DNA of 64,000 bases from assembly GCA_947503965.1 (NCBI GenBank), contig CANNFU010000008.1, forward strand, positions 1-64,000, written 5' to 3'. Source of the DNA: an uncultured Paracoccaceae bacterium (GTDB lineage Bacteria; Pseudomonadota; Alphaproteobacteria; Rhodobacterales; Rhodobacteraceae). The position numbers and the translations under genes are program-made. Positions within the stretch are counted from its first letter, which is position 1. Each line of letters begins with the position of its first letter. Below, one piece after another: positions 27,073 through 35,522 of this stretch. The notes under the pieces were generated by a model. The model saw nothing but the letters and a program-made list of their open reading frames with translations. It was not told the DNA's origin and did not search any database.

Positions 27073-27759
27073 ATGTCAGCGAAAGCAAAAGCCGTAGCAA
27101 CCGCATGCTTTGCCCTTTGGGTCACGCAAGCATTCCCTGAAACACTGAGATGCATGGAGACGGATGTCGTCGTCACCGCGCAAAACGCTGAGCATGCGCG
27201 GCTTGCCTGTGACGCCGCGCAGGAAGCCATGATGCTTTTCGCCAGTTGCGGGGTGCCTGCATTGACAGGCCAGACCACTGTTAAGGTCGTGGAAGAGCTG
27301 CGAAGTGGCTGTTTTGGCCTGTATGATTGTGAAACGCAGTCGATTGAGGTTTTGTCGCCAGATGTTCTGCACGATTTGCGCCTACCTGACAGCATCTTTT
27401 CGCATGTCGCGACGCCGGCCTATTTCCAAAGCGTTGTGGTGCACGAACTGGCCCATGCCGCCAGTGATGGTATCCCGTGTCCTTTTGATAGCTGCATCGT
27501 TGGACTGGAATACATCGCCTATCTGATGCAGATGAAATCTCTCGACCCTGTGGCGCAGGATCAGCTCGCGGCATCAATTGACATGGATGCCCCGGTTTCT
27601 TTCAAAGGCTTCCACCCTTTTATTTTGATGTTAGCCCCTGACGTTTTTTCACAAAGAGTCTGGGCACATCATCAACAGCAGGATGATCCTTGTAGCTTCG
27701 TTGGCGCGTTGATCCGTGGCGAAACCATTCTTGACATTGGGTTGATCGAGCCAGAGTGA
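27073..27759 (+). CDS. Exported HExxH-motif protein of unknown function (DUF6639-like)
   Basis: A 228-residue protein with a short N-terminal hydrophobic signal (about residues 6-21) and many cysteines in the mature part, fitting a disulfide-bonded periplasmic protein. VVHELAHAASDG carries a zinc-metallopeptidase-type HExxH, and EYIAYLMQ downstream offers a possible third ligand. It starts seven bases after the SQR fusion stop, so it belongs to the sulfide transcript. Whether it is a protease, and on what, is not shown. Confidence 0.7.
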   Translation: MSAKAKAVATACFALWVTQAFPETLRCMETDVVVTAQNAEHARLACDAAQEAMMLFASCGVPALTGQTTVKVVEELRSGCFGLYDCETQSIEVLSPDVLHDLRLPDSIFSHVATPAYFQSVVVHELAHAASDGIPCPFDSCIVGLEYIAYLMQMKSLDPVAQDQLAASIDMDAPVSFKGFHPFILMLAPDVFSQRVWAHHQQQDDPCSFVGALIRGETILDIGLIEPE

Positions 27760-27764
27760 CATAA

Positions 27765-27778
27765 TTGACATCGCTCAG
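27765..27778. promoter_or_regulatory. FixK/FNR-type box, one mismatch
   Basis: TTGACATCGCTCAG lacks the final A of the dyad; 66 bases before the CFA synthase start at 27845. Confidence 0.58.
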
Positions 27779-27844
27779 TTATTGCTCAGGCTCTGTTGGT
27801 ACGTTTCCGCGTATTGAACACGACAGAAGCAGGGATCGTCACAG

Positions 27845-29056
27845 ATGTGGCAAAGGGTACTTGACCTGACGCTGCGCCGCATGCTGCGAAAGGGCAGCCT
27901 TGAGGTGCGTTATCCGGATGGCAGCAGTCATCGTTATGGCGATGGCCTTGGTGCCTGTTTGTTGGTTCAACTGCACGACAATGCCACCGTCAGGCATCTG
28001 GTGCTCAACCCTGAATTAGCGTTGGGCGAGGCGTATATGAACGGCGCGTTGACGATTGAAACCGGTGATTTGCAGGCTCTATTGGGTTTGATCGTGGCAA
28101 ACCGCGATGATGCCGGGCGTCTGGTGTGGCAGCGGCTGCTGATCGGCGCGCGGATCGCCTTGCGCCGGTTTGCGCAGAACAATGTCGCGGGGCGGTCCCG
28201 GCGCAACGTGGCACATCACTATGATCTGTCTGACGATCTTTATGATCTGTTTCTGGATGCAGACCGGCAGTATTCCTGCGCCTATTTTCGCGATCCGGAC
28301 GATACGCTGGAACAGGCCCAAGCGAACAAGAAACACCATATCGCCCGCAAGCTGAGGATCGCGCCGGGGATGCGGGTGCTGGATATCGGCTGTGGGTGGG
28401 GTGGGATGGCGCGCATGCTGGCGCGCGATTATGACGCCCACGTTCTGGGCGTCACCCTGTCAAAGCAGCAATACGCCCACGCTGCGGCCATTGCGGACCG
28501 CGAAGGATTGTCCGACCGCGTGACCCACCAGCTTTGTGATTACCGCGATGTCAGCGGCGCCTTTGACCGGATCGTATCGGTGGGCATGTTCGAACATGTC
28601 GGACTGCCCAACTATAACATCTACTTCAAAACGATCCGGGATTTGCTGACCCCCGATGGGATCGCCCTGATCCATTCAATCGGTTGGACCGCGACGCCGG
28701 ACGCCACAAATCCATGGATTGCCAAATACATCTTTCCCGGGGGGTATATCCCCACGATGTCAGAGGTGATGCGGGCGGTCGAAAAATCGCATCTGTGGAC
28801 AGCGGATGTCGAGGTGTGGCGCCTGCACTATGCCCATACCTTGCGCCATTGGATTGATCGGTTCGAGATGAATGTTGACAAGATACGTGCCCTTTATGAT
28901 GACCGCTTTGTGCGGATGTGGCGGTTCTATCTGACGGCCTGCGAACAGACCTTTCTGCATGGGCGGCAGGCGGTCTTTCAGTTTCAGCTGTCGCGCCGCA
29001 TTGATGCGGTGCCGCTGGCACGCGACTATCTTTATCAGCCGCGAAATACGCAATGA
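27845..29056 (+). CDS. cfa: Cyclopropane-fatty-acyl-phospholipid synthase family methyltransferase
   Basis: A 403-residue protein with an N-terminal CFA-specific domain (about residues 1-125) and a SAM-binding domain with LDIGCGWGGMARML (about 178-191). VAHHYDLSDDLYDLFLD and YSCAYFRDPDDTLEQAQ are hallmark CFAS segments. It should use SAM to methylenate unsaturated acyl chains in membrane phospholipids, making the membrane less permeable to stress. It is coupled by a four-base overlap to the SLC13 permease. A FixK/FNR-like box lies upstream. Confidence 0.9.
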   Translation: MWQRVLDLTLRRMLRKGSLEVRYPDGSSHRYGDGLGACLLVQLHDNATVRHLVLNPELALGEAYMNGALTIETGDLQALLGLIVANRDDAGRLVWQRLLIGARIALRRFAQNNVAGRSRRNVAHHYDLSDDLYDLFLDADRQYSCAYFRDPDDTLEQAQANKKHHIARKLRIAPGMRVLDIGCGWGGMARMLARDYDAHVLGVTLSKQQYAHAAAIADREGLSDRVTHQLCDYRDVSGAFDRIVSVGMFEHVGLPNYNIYFKTIRDLLTPDGIALIHSIGWTATPDATNPWIAKYIFPGGYIPTMSEVMRAVEKSHLWTADVEVWRLHYAHTLRHWIDRFEMNVDKIRALYDDRFVRMWRFYLTACEQTFLHGRQAVFQFQLSRRIDAVPLARDYLYQPRNTQ

Positions 29057-30828
29057 CCCCTCAGATCGCCCTTGTCCTGGTGCTGCTGGTCATCGCGCTG
29101 ATCTTGCTGGCGACCGAAGTCATGCCGATTGAACAGGTGGCACTGATGCTGACCGCCGTTCTTGCCGCCAGTGGCGTCTTGAGCGCGGAGGCTGCGTTTC
29201 AGGGTTTTGCCAGTGAAACCGTCATCATGTTGGCTTGTGTGATGGTGCTGTCGCGCAGGCTGACGGAATCTGGTCTGCTGGCGCGTGTATCGGCGCGGTT
29301 GCAGCGCCGGGATAATCCGCGCCCGCGCGGCATGCTGGCCGCGCTGATGGCTGTGTCTGCGGGGTTGTCCAGCGTGATCACCAATACCAGCACGACGGCT
29401 GTGCTGATCCCGGTGGTTCTGGAAATCGCCCGCCGGATCAAAATGCATCCCGCGCGGTTTTTGATGCCTGTGGCCTTTGCCTCGATGATGGGCGGATCGT
29501 CGACCTTGATCGGAACCTCGACCAATCTGGCGGCAAGCGGGGTGTTGTCGCGGCTGGGGTTGGCCCCATTCGGGGTGTTCGAATTTGCCCTTGTCGGGAT
29601 CACCGTCAGCATAGCAGGGATTGCCATGCTGACCGTTCTTGGGCCTTGGCTGTTGCCGGGCAGCGCACAAGGGGCGGATGATGCCGCGTTGGCGGAAAAG
29701 CAGTTCATGGCCACCTTCACTGTGCCCGAGGGCGCGCGTAGCATTGGCAAATCTGTCAGCGCGCTGGGATTTGACGCATATGCCGCTACCGCGCTGGCCG
29801 TCAGCCGCGAGGGCGGGCGCGTGGCCGCCCATCCCCGCCGCAAACTGTTGCAGGACGACCAGATCATCCTGCGCGGCCCGCGCGATGCCCTCATGAAAAT
29901 CGCGGGCGATCCGCAACTGGGTCTGGCTTTTGACAGCCCGGCCCGGCCCGCAGGTGCATCAAACCCCATTCTGGCCGAGGTGATCCTGATGCCCGGCGCC
30001 CGCTGGCTTGGCCAAACGCTGCATGCGGCCCGCGCCGATTTGCCGCCGGACCTGCGGATCGTCGCATTGCACCGCAGCGGGCAAACTGCCGCTGCCCTGA
30101 TCGGGCGCATGCGGCTGAAGACGGGGGATATCCTGCTGCTTGAAGGGCCGCGTGATCAGGTCGCGTTGCTGGACCGCGATCCCGATCTGTCCTTGCTGAT
30201 GCCACCCCAGCCAAGGCCACCAACTCAACGAGAGGGCATTTACACCGTTCTGGCGTTGCTTTTTGCGGTGTTTGCGGGAACGACCGGCCTTTTGCCATTC
30301 TCGGTTGCCTTGTTGCTCGCAGTGCTGGGGCTGGTCGCGACGGGTCGTTTTTCGTTGCAGGATATGTTTGGCATGATCAGCTGGCGCATCCTGATCCTGA
30401 TCGGGGGCATGTCCAGTTTTGGCGTGGCGATGCAGGCGTCAGGGACGGCATCGTGGCTGGCCAGCAGCATGTTGGCAGCCCTTGGCGGGTTCGGGCCGCT
30501 GGTGGTCCTTTTGGGTCTGGGCCTGCTGACGATCCTGTTGACACAGCCCATGTCCAATGCCGCCGCGGCGCTGACCCTGCTGCCTGTCGCGATTGAGGTC
30601 GCCCATCAGATGGGGGCCGATCCGCGCCCCTTTGCCGTTATGGTTACGCTTTCGGCCTCTCTGTCGTTCATCGCCCCGTTCGAGCCTGCCTTGCTGCTGG
30701 TCTACGGGCCGGGACAATATCGGTTGCGTGATTTTCTGCGCGCCGGCATTCCGGTGACGGCTTTGTCGCTGAGTATTCTTCTGGTGATGATCCCGGCGCT
30801 TTGGCCGCTTGGCATCGGGCTGCGGTAA
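29053..30828 (+). CDS. SLC13/DASS family permease with central TrkA-C domains
   Basis: A 591-residue membrane protein. Two hydrophobic halves with about ten to twelve helices flank a cytoplasmic pair of TrkA-C (RCK_C) domains (about residues 215-395). MMGGSSTLIGTSTNLAASG in the first half and TQPMSNAAAALTLLP in the second are the twin substrate/sodium-binding hairpins. Members move dicarboxylates, sulfate or related anions; the TrkA-C-containing group is often near sulfur genes, but the substrate is not readable here. The gene starts within the CFA stop (ATGA) and converges on the carbonic anhydrase gene. Confidence 0.85.
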   Translation: MTPQIALVLVLLVIALILLATEVMPIEQVALMLTAVLAASGVLSAEAAFQGFASETVIMLACVMVLSRRLTESGLLARVSARLQRRDNPRPRGMLAALMAVSAGLSSVITNTSTTAVLIPVVLEIARRIKMHPARFLMPVAFASMMGGSSTLIGTSTNLAASGVLSRLGLAPFGVFEFALVGITVSIAGIAMLTVLGPWLLPGSAQGADDAALAEKQFMATFTVPEGARSIGKSVSALGFDAYAATALAVSREGGRVAAHPRRKLLQDDQIILRGPRDALMKIAGDPQLGLAFDSPARPAGASNPILAEVILMPGARWLGQTLHAARADLPPDLRIVALHRSGQTAAALIGRMRLKTGDILLLEGPRDQVALLDRDPDLSLLMPPQPRPPTQREGIYTVLALLFAVFAGTTGLLPFSVALLLAVLGLVATGRFSLQDMFGMISWRILILIGGMSSFGVAMQASGTASWLASSMLAALGGFGPLVVLLGLGLLTILLTQPMSNAAAALTLLPVAIEVAHQMGADPRPFAVMVTLSASLSFIAPFEPALLLVYGPGQYRLRDFLRAGIPVTALSLSILLVMIPALWPLGIGLR

Positions 30829-30838
30829 CGATGCGTCT

Positions 30839-31300
30839 CTAAGTCGCCAGATCCTCAACAGACCCATCAAGATCCATCAGCAGCAGTTCGACCTCCAGAT
30901 CGGGTTCGCGGGTTTTGATTTCGTCTGCGAGTGCCTCCATCCACACCTGATGGATGACCGTTTCGCCTTCCCGCTCATCTGCGCACTCCTGCCCGACAAA
31001 GGCTTTGCAGGCCCCACAGTCACGATGGTCGATGACGATGATCTTGCGGATACCGTGCAGGTCGCGGGCCAGTTTGACGTGCTGCCAGAAGGTTTCAGCC
31101 CAGGCACTGGTTTCATCGGCCATCACGCCAATGGCACCACCGGCCAGCACGATCTGGTCGTATTTGCCCCGCAAGCCACGCGCCGCAAGGTAATCCGCAA
31201 CCGGTGTGATCAGACGATAGTCCATGCAATTGAGCACCAAAGCCTCGGTCTGATGTGACGGGTCCGGTGCGCTTTGCGGCGTTTCCATTGCCATATCCAT
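30839..31300 (-). CDS. Beta-type carbonic anhydrase-like protein, short form
   Basis: A 153-residue protein beginning MDMAMETPQSAP, with AGGAGC six bases before the ATG at 31300. Zinc-site residues are visible in LNCMDYRLI (Cys, Asp-Arg pair) and IDHRDCGACKAF (His, Cys), the beta-carbonic anhydrase pattern for CO2/bicarbonate interconversion. It is shorter than typical beta enzymes (about 200 residues) and the C-terminus is acidic and divergent, so it may be a specialised small class. It follows the MBL gene on the same strand with a short hairpin in between. Confidence 0.8.
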   Translation of the reverse strand: MDMAMETPQSAPDPSHQTEALVLNCMDYRLITPVADYLAARGLRGKYDQIVLAGGAIGVMADETSAWAETFWQHVKLARDLHGIRKIIVIDHRDCGACKAFVGQECADEREGETVIHQVWMEALADEIKTREPDLEVELLLMDLDGSVEDLAT

Positions 31301-31327
31301 GGCTTTGCTCCTGTCGAATATGTGGCA

Positions 31328-31346
31328 GGGCGGTCTGTCACCGCCC
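31328..31346 (-). other. GC-rich hairpin between MBL gene and carbonic anhydrase gene
   Basis: GGGCGGT and ACCGCCC form a seven-base-pair stem with a five-base loop just after the MBL stop. No U tract follows, so it is a weak terminator at best, perhaps an RNA stability element. Confidence 0.35.
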
Positions 31347-31360
31347 CGCGCCTTACACAA

Positions 31361-32224
31361 TCAAAGCTGGTTGATCGGCACTTTCAGGTAGGACACGCCG
31401 TTGTCTTCCGCCGGTGGCATCTCTCCGGCGCGGATGTTCACCTGCACGGATGGCAGAATAAGCGTCGGCATCGACAGCGTTGCATCACGCGCTTCGCGCA
31501 TTGCGACAAACTCATCCTCGGTCTGGCCCGCGCCGATATGGACATTCTTGGTCCGCTCTTCGCCGACAGTGGTTTCCCACTTGTATTCATCGCGGCCCGG
31601 CGCCTTGTAGTCGTGGCACATGTAAAGTGTCGTCTCATCCGGCAGGGCGAGGATTTTCTGGATCGAACGGTACATTACGCGCGCATCCCCGCCGGGGAAA
31701 TCGGCGCGCGCTGTGCCATAATCCGGCATGAAAAGCGTATCACCGACAAAGGCTGCGTCACCGGCAACATAGGTCATGCAGGCGGGGGTGTGTCCAGGCG
31801 TGTGCATGGCCTTGATCGTCATGCCGCCAACGGTGAATTCCTCACCATCCTCGAACAGATGTTCGAACTGGCTACCATCGGTCTGAAAGCCCTTTTCGAC
31901 GTTGAAGACCTTCGCAAAAACGTCCTGAACGTCCTTGATATGCGCGCCAACCCCGGTGGTTCCGCCCAGTTTTTCCTTCAGATACGGGGCAGCACTCAGG
32001 TGGTCGGCATGGGCGTGGGTTTCCAAAATCCACTCCACAGTCAGATCGTTCTCTTTCACATAAGAGACAATCTCATCTGCAGATGCCGTACTGGTGCGCC
32101 CGGATTTCGGGTCAAAGTCCAATACGGAATCAAGAACCGCACAGCTTTGGCTGTCAGGGTCCTTCACCACATAAGACACCGTATTGGTTGGTTCATCAAA
32201 GAATGCTTTTACTTCGGGGGTCAT
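31361..32224 (-). CDS. blh: Metallo-beta-lactamase-fold persulfide dioxygenase-like enzyme (BigR-associated Blh type)
   Basis: A 287-residue paralogue of the protein at 24495-25376, sharing long stretches such as the THAHADHLSAAPYLKEKLGG metal motif, TPGHTPACMTYV and GDTLFMPDYGTARADFPGGD. AGGAG precedes the ATG at 32224. It is divergent from the arsR-type regulator, the arrangement of the Xylella/Agrobacterium bigR-blh locus, where it removes sulfide-derived persulfide. A FixK/FNR-type box lies 49 bases upstream, so both sulfide and oxygen signals probably feed into it. Confidence 0.88.
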   Translation of the reverse strand: MTPEVKAFFDEPTNTVSYVVKDPDSQSCAVLDSVLDFDPKSGRTSTASADEIVSYVKENDLTVEWILETHAHADHLSAAPYLKEKLGGTTGVGAHIKDVQDVFAKVFNVEKGFQTDGSQFEHLFEDGEEFTVGGMTIKAMHTPGHTPACMTYVAGDAAFVGDTLFMPDYGTARADFPGGDARVMYRSIQKILALPDETTLYMCHDYKAPGRDEYKWETTVGEERTKNVHIGAGQTEDEFVAMREARDATLSMPTLILPSVQVNIRAGEMPPAEDNGVSYLKVPINQL

Positions 32225-32273
32225 GACGACACTCCTTTTAGTTTCATTTCTATCGGCGCTGTCCCGTCCCTGA

Positions 32274-32287
32274 TTGATCATTCTCAA
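32274..32287. promoter_or_regulatory. FixK/FNR-type box
   Basis: TTGATCATTCTCAA, one mismatch, 49 bases upstream of the MBL gene at 32224 and 84 from the arsR-type start at 32372. Confidence 0.68.
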
Positions 32288-32342
32288 TGTCAGGTCCCGT
32301 TTCACGGGTAAGTGGAGGAAAGTACCGTCTTACCCTTGACGA

Positions 32343-32362
32343 GATAGGAATACATTCTTATC
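32343..32362. promoter_or_regulatory. Inverted-repeat operator for the ArsR/SqrR-type regulator
   Basis: GATAGGAATACATTCTTATC is a 20-base dyad: GATA-x-GAAT-NN-ATTC-x-TATC, with both 4+4 arms matching exactly. It ends nine bases before the regulator's ATG, a position fitting autorepression and control of the divergent MBL gene. Confidence 0.75.
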
Positions 32363-32371
32363 TGCGCAAGT

Positions 32372-32695
32372 ATGAATATAAAAGAAATGAAACCGAAAGC
32401 AGACGATATCTGCGAAATCATGACGCTGCTGTCCAATCGCAGCCGGTTGATGATCTTGTGTTTGCTGAATGAAGGCGAAAAGTCGGTGGGGGAATTGGCA
32501 GAGGCCATCGGTTCCCGCGACACCGCCGTATCGCAGCAACTTGCCGTTCTACGGCGCGAACGGATCGTGAAAGCCCGGCGCGAGGGGCAAACCATGTACT
32601 ACCGCATCGTCCGCGAGGACATCGGGAAGATGCTGGCGTTTTTGTATGACACCTACTGCGCCGATGGCACAGAACCTAAGGAGGCTAACCAATGA
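32372..32695 (+). CDS. sqrR: ArsR-family persulfide-responsive repressor (SqrR/BigR-like)
   Basis: A 107-residue winged-helix protein with DNA-binding helix GSRDTAVSQQLAVLRRERIV. Cys30 (MILCLLNEGEKSVGEL) and Cys96 (LYDTYCADG) are 66 residues apart, the same spacing as the sensing pair Cys41/Cys107 of Rhodobacter capsulatus SqrR and Cys42/Cys108 of BigR; an additional Cys14 is present, comparable to SqrR's N-terminal third cysteine. Persulfide should link the pair as a polysulfide and release DNA. No ribosome site is obvious before the ATG, so the start may be slightly off. It overlaps the rhodanese gene by four bases. Confidence 0.85.
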   Translation: MNIKEMKPKADDICEIMTLLSNRSRLMILCLLNEGEKSVGELAEAIGSRDTAVSQQLAVLRRERIVKARREGQTMYYRIVREDIGKMLAFLYDTYCADGTEPKEANQ

Positions 32696-33249
32696 CACTG
32701 AGAAAAATCGACCCCACAACCGCCCAGAAGTGGATGCATGCGGGCAAAGCCGTGCTGATCGACGTGCGGGAACCTGATGAATACATCAAGGAACACGTAC
32801 CTGAGGCGCATCTGGTGCCGCTGTCCGGCTTTAATCCCGAGGACTTCCCGAAGGAACACGACAAGATCGCTGTTTTTCATTGCCACAGCGGTGGCCGGAC
32901 CGAAGCCTCTGCCGCCCAGATCCTGAAAACCGGCTTTCGTGAAGCCTATCAACTGGACGGTGGCATTCAAGCGTGGCGCGCCGCTGGCCTGCCAGTAAAT
33001 GAAAACGCCAAAGCGCCGATCAGTATCATGCGGCAAGTCCAGATCACCGCAGGCAGCCTTGTGTTGCTTGGCATCGTGCTGGCGGTGCTGGTCAATCCGT
33101 GGTTCGCCGCGCTTAGCGCCTTTGTTGGTGCGGGTCTGACCCAGGCAGGGATTACCGGGAACTGTGCAATGGCATCAATCCTCAAGCACATGCCGTGGAA
33201 CCGCGTTATCGCAAGCCAACAAGGCTTGCCCAAAGCCACAAACGCCTAA
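32692..33249 (+). CDS. Rhodanese-like sulfurtransferase with membrane tail (DUF2892)
   Basis: A 185-residue protein. Residues about 10-105 are a rhodanese domain with DVREPDEYIKEHVPEAHL and active-site loop FHCHSGGRTEAS. The C-terminal part (about 115-160) has two hydrophobic segments of the DUF2892 inner-membrane type, so the domain is tethered to the membrane. It should move sulfane sulfur between persulfides and acceptors. It is coupled to the upstream regulator (ATGA) and followed by a SulP transporter after 12 bases. Confidence 0.87.
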   Translation: MTLRKIDPTTAQKWMHAGKAVLIDVREPDEYIKEHVPEAHLVPLSGFNPEDFPKEHDKIAVFHCHSGGRTEASAAQILKTGFREAYQLDGGIQAWRAAGLPVNENAKAPISIMRQVQITAGSLVLLGIVLAVLVNPWFAALSAFVGAGLTQAGITGNCAMASILKHMPWNRVIASQQGLPKATNA

Positions 33250-33261
33250 AGGAGAGGTCCG

Positions 33262-35007
33262 ATGCAGACCGGGATGCTGAAACGGTATTTGCCTATCTTG
33301 GAGTGGATGCCGGGCTATAACCGCCAAATGCTGGCCAGCGATGGCATGGCCGGTCTGATCGTGGCGATCATGCTGGTCCCGCAGGGCATGGCCTATGCCC
33401 TGCTGGCCGGTCTGCCACCTGAAGTGGGGTTATACGCCAGTATCGTGCCACTGGTCTTTTACGGGCTTCTGGGAAGCAGCCGGGCGTTGGCTGTTGGCCC
33501 GGTGGCGATTGTGTCGCTGATGGTGGCAACCACCCTTGGCACACTCGCCGAGGCCGGATCGGTTGGCTATTTGGCTGGCGCGGTCTTGCTGGCGTTTCTC
33601 AGCGGGGCAATCCTGCTGGGGATGGGGCTGGCGCGACTGGGTTTTCTGGTCAACTTCCTCAGCCATCCTGTGATTTCGGGGTTTTCCAGTGCCGCAGCAC
33701 TGGTCATCGGGTTTTCGCAGCTCAAGCATCTGTTGGGCTTTGATATCCCGCGCAGTCACCTGATTACCGAAACCATCACCCATGCGATCACCCATATCAG
33801 CCAGATCAACCCCGCGACCTTTGCCATTGCCGCCGTGTCGCTGGCGATCCTGCTGGTCTGGAAAGGCCATCTGGGCGGCTGGATGAAGGCGGCGGGCGTC
33901 AGCGCACCTGTCACAGACGCTGTGTCAAAATCCGGGCCGCTGGTGGCGGTTCTGGTCACCACATTGGCTGTCTGGCTCTTTGGCCTGAACCAATCGGCAG
34001 GCGTCAGTATCGTGGCTGATATCCCCGCAGGCCTGCCGCCCCTGACGATGCCCGCCTTCGATCTGGCCCTGATGCAGCAATTGCTGCCCGCTGCTTTGCT
34101 GATCTCACTTGTGGGGTTCCTGGAAAGCGTGTCGGTCGCGAAATCGTTGGCCAGTAAACGGCGGCAGAAAATTGACGCCAATCAGGAACTTGTGGCGCTG
34201 GGTGCCGCCAATATCGGCGCGTCCTTTACCGGCGGGTATCCGGTGACGGGTGGGTTCAGCCGGTCCCTGGTCAACTTCACCGCAGGGGCGGTCACACCGC
34301 TCGCCTCGATCATCACGGCTATGCTGGTGGGGATCACGGTGCTGTTGCTGACACCTCTTCTGTACTTCCTGCCCAAGGCAACGCTGGCGGCGATCATCGT
34401 CATGGCGGTGGCCAACCTGATCGACATCAAGATCGTGCGCGACACATGGGCCTATAACAAAACCGATGCCCTGTCGCTGATTGTGACCTTTGTTGCCGTG
34501 CTGACCATCGGGATCGAGCTGGGCATCGTTATCGGGGCGGGTCTCTCGATCGCGCTTTATCTCTATCGCACCAGCCGCCCGCATATCGCAGTCGTCGGAC
34601 GCGTGGGCAAGACAGAGCATTTCCGCAACGTGCTGCGCCACAAGGTGCATACGGACGAAGACATCCTGATGGTGCGGGTGGATGAGAGCCTCTATTTCGC
34701 CAACACCGCCTATCTGGAAGACGCGCTTCTGGCCCGTGTCGCCGACCAGCCACGGATCAAGCATCTGGTGCTGATCATGAGTGCGGTCAACTTTATCGAT
34801 GCCAGCGCGTTGGAAACACTGGAAACCTTGATCGTGCGGTTGCGCGATGCCGGCGTGACCTTGCACATGGCCGAAGTGAAGGGCCCCGTGATGGACAATC
34901 TGCAACGTGTGAACTTCGAAGACAGGCTGGGTGAAGGCCACGTCTACCTGAGCACGCATGCAGCGGTGGCCGATCTCAAGGGCAATGCAAACGCGCAGGC
35001 TGCTTAA
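33262..35007 (+). CDS. SulP family anion transporter with STAS domain
   Basis: A 581-residue protein with about ten to twelve membrane helices (residues 20-430), family segments MLVPQGMAYALLAGLPPEVGLYAS and TGGYPVTGGFSRSLVN, and a cytoplasmic STAS domain (about 450-575) with FIDASALETLE. SulP proteins carry sulfate, bicarbonate or other anions. In this operon, with a persulfide repressor and rhodanese, export or import of sulfate, sulfite or a related sulfur anion is the likeliest role. AAAGGAGAGG gives a strong ribosome site. Confidence 0.88.
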   Translation: MQTGMLKRYLPILEWMPGYNRQMLASDGMAGLIVAIMLVPQGMAYALLAGLPPEVGLYASIVPLVFYGLLGSSRALAVGPVAIVSLMVATTLGTLAEAGSVGYLAGAVLLAFLSGAILLGMGLARLGFLVNFLSHPVISGFSSAAALVIGFSQLKHLLGFDIPRSHLITETITHAITHISQINPATFAIAAVSLAILLVWKGHLGGWMKAAGVSAPVTDAVSKSGPLVAVLVTTLAVWLFGLNQSAGVSIVADIPAGLPPLTMPAFDLALMQQLLPAALLISLVGFLESVSVAKSLASKRRQKIDANQELVALGAANIGASFTGGYPVTGGFSRSLVNFTAGAVTPLASIITAMLVGITVLLLTPLLYFLPKATLAAIIVMAVANLIDIKIVRDTWAYNKTDALSLIVTFVAVLTIGIELGIVIGAGLSIALYLYRTSRPHIAVVGRVGKTEHFRNVLRHKVHTDEDILMVRVDESLYFANTAYLEDALLARVADQPRIKHLVLIMSAVNFIDASALETLETLIVRLRDAGVTLHMAEVKGPVMDNLQRVNFEDRLGEGHVYLSTHAAVADLKGNANAQAA

Positions 35008-35015
35008 TTGCGGCC

Positions 35016-35035
35016 TGCGCGCCTAGCTGCGCGCA
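35016..35035. terminator. Possible hairpin between convergent operons
   Basis: TGCGCGC and GCGCGCA form a GC-rich stem with a six-base loop between the SulP stop and the convergent small-protein stop. It lacks a T tract, so it is only a weak candidate terminator. Confidence 0.35.
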
Positions 35036-35268
35036 ATCGCCCCCTCAAGCGCCAGTTTCGCCATGCAAAGCTTGTAGCAGTCTTCAAACTCCGGACAGGC
35101 GAGACAATCGTCCCACTCTGCCATATCTGTCTGAACACTGCGCCCGGTCCGCACCAACCCCGCGCTATCCAGTTCAAACGAAAAAACCTTGCCCTGCATC
35201 TTGTCGTTCACCGAAAAATGCAGGCTGTCGTGGAACATCGTGCCATAGCAGTGTTTGTGCTCGGTCAT
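35023..35268 (-). CDS. Small cysteine-rich protein
   Basis: An 81-residue soluble protein starting at MTEHKHCYGTMF, overlapping the preceding thioredoxin-like gene by four bases. The C-terminal half has CLACPEFEDCYKLC, four cysteines in a C-x2-C-x5-C-x3-C arrangement suited to a metal or Fe-S site, plus one further N-terminal Cys. No named family recognised. Its place after the permease and thioredoxin-like genes suggests a role in the same metal or sulfur handling. Confidence 0.72.
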   Translation of the reverse strand: MTEHKHCYGTMFHDSLHFSVNDKMQGKVFSFELDSAGLVRTGRSVQTDMAEWDDCLACPEFEDCYKLCMAKLALEGAIARS

Positions 35269-35507
35269 GCGCTGGCCTCTTTCAATAACGGGCTGATTTC
35301 GGATGCAGTCAGGACGCGGCCGGTGGACACCACCTTTTCGTCGATGACCAAACCGGGGGTCGACATGATCCCGTAGCTGGCGATGGCGACAACATCGGTC
35401 ACCTTCTCGATCTCGGCGTTGATCCCTTCTGTTTGGGCGGCAACCTTTGCGTTTTCGGCCAGGGCCCCGCATTTCTTGCAGCCAGACCCAAGGATTTTGA
35501 TGATCAT
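35265..35507 (-). CDS. Thioredoxin-fold small protein (TM0996/MTH895 type)
   Basis: An 80-residue glutaredoxin/thioredoxin-like protein with the redox pair GCKKCG (Cys10, Cys13) and the cis-proline segment STPGLVIDEKVV. Proteins of this type accompany DUF318 permeases and ArsR regulators in many genomes. The stop overlaps the start of the small cysteine-rich gene. It probably transfers electrons or metal in the cytoplasm for the permease system, which is inference from context. Confidence 0.87.
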   Translation of the reverse strand: MIIKILGSGCKKCGALAENAKVAAQTEGINAEIEKVTDVVAIASYGIMSTPGLVIDEKVVSTGRVLTASEISPLLKEASA

Positions 35508-35522
35508 TCCTGTCTCCTTTTC

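Noticed and set aside
35008..35376. Plus-strand reading after SulP
   Set aside because: Antisense to the cysteine-rich and thioredoxin-like genes, which have coupled starts and conserved motifs.
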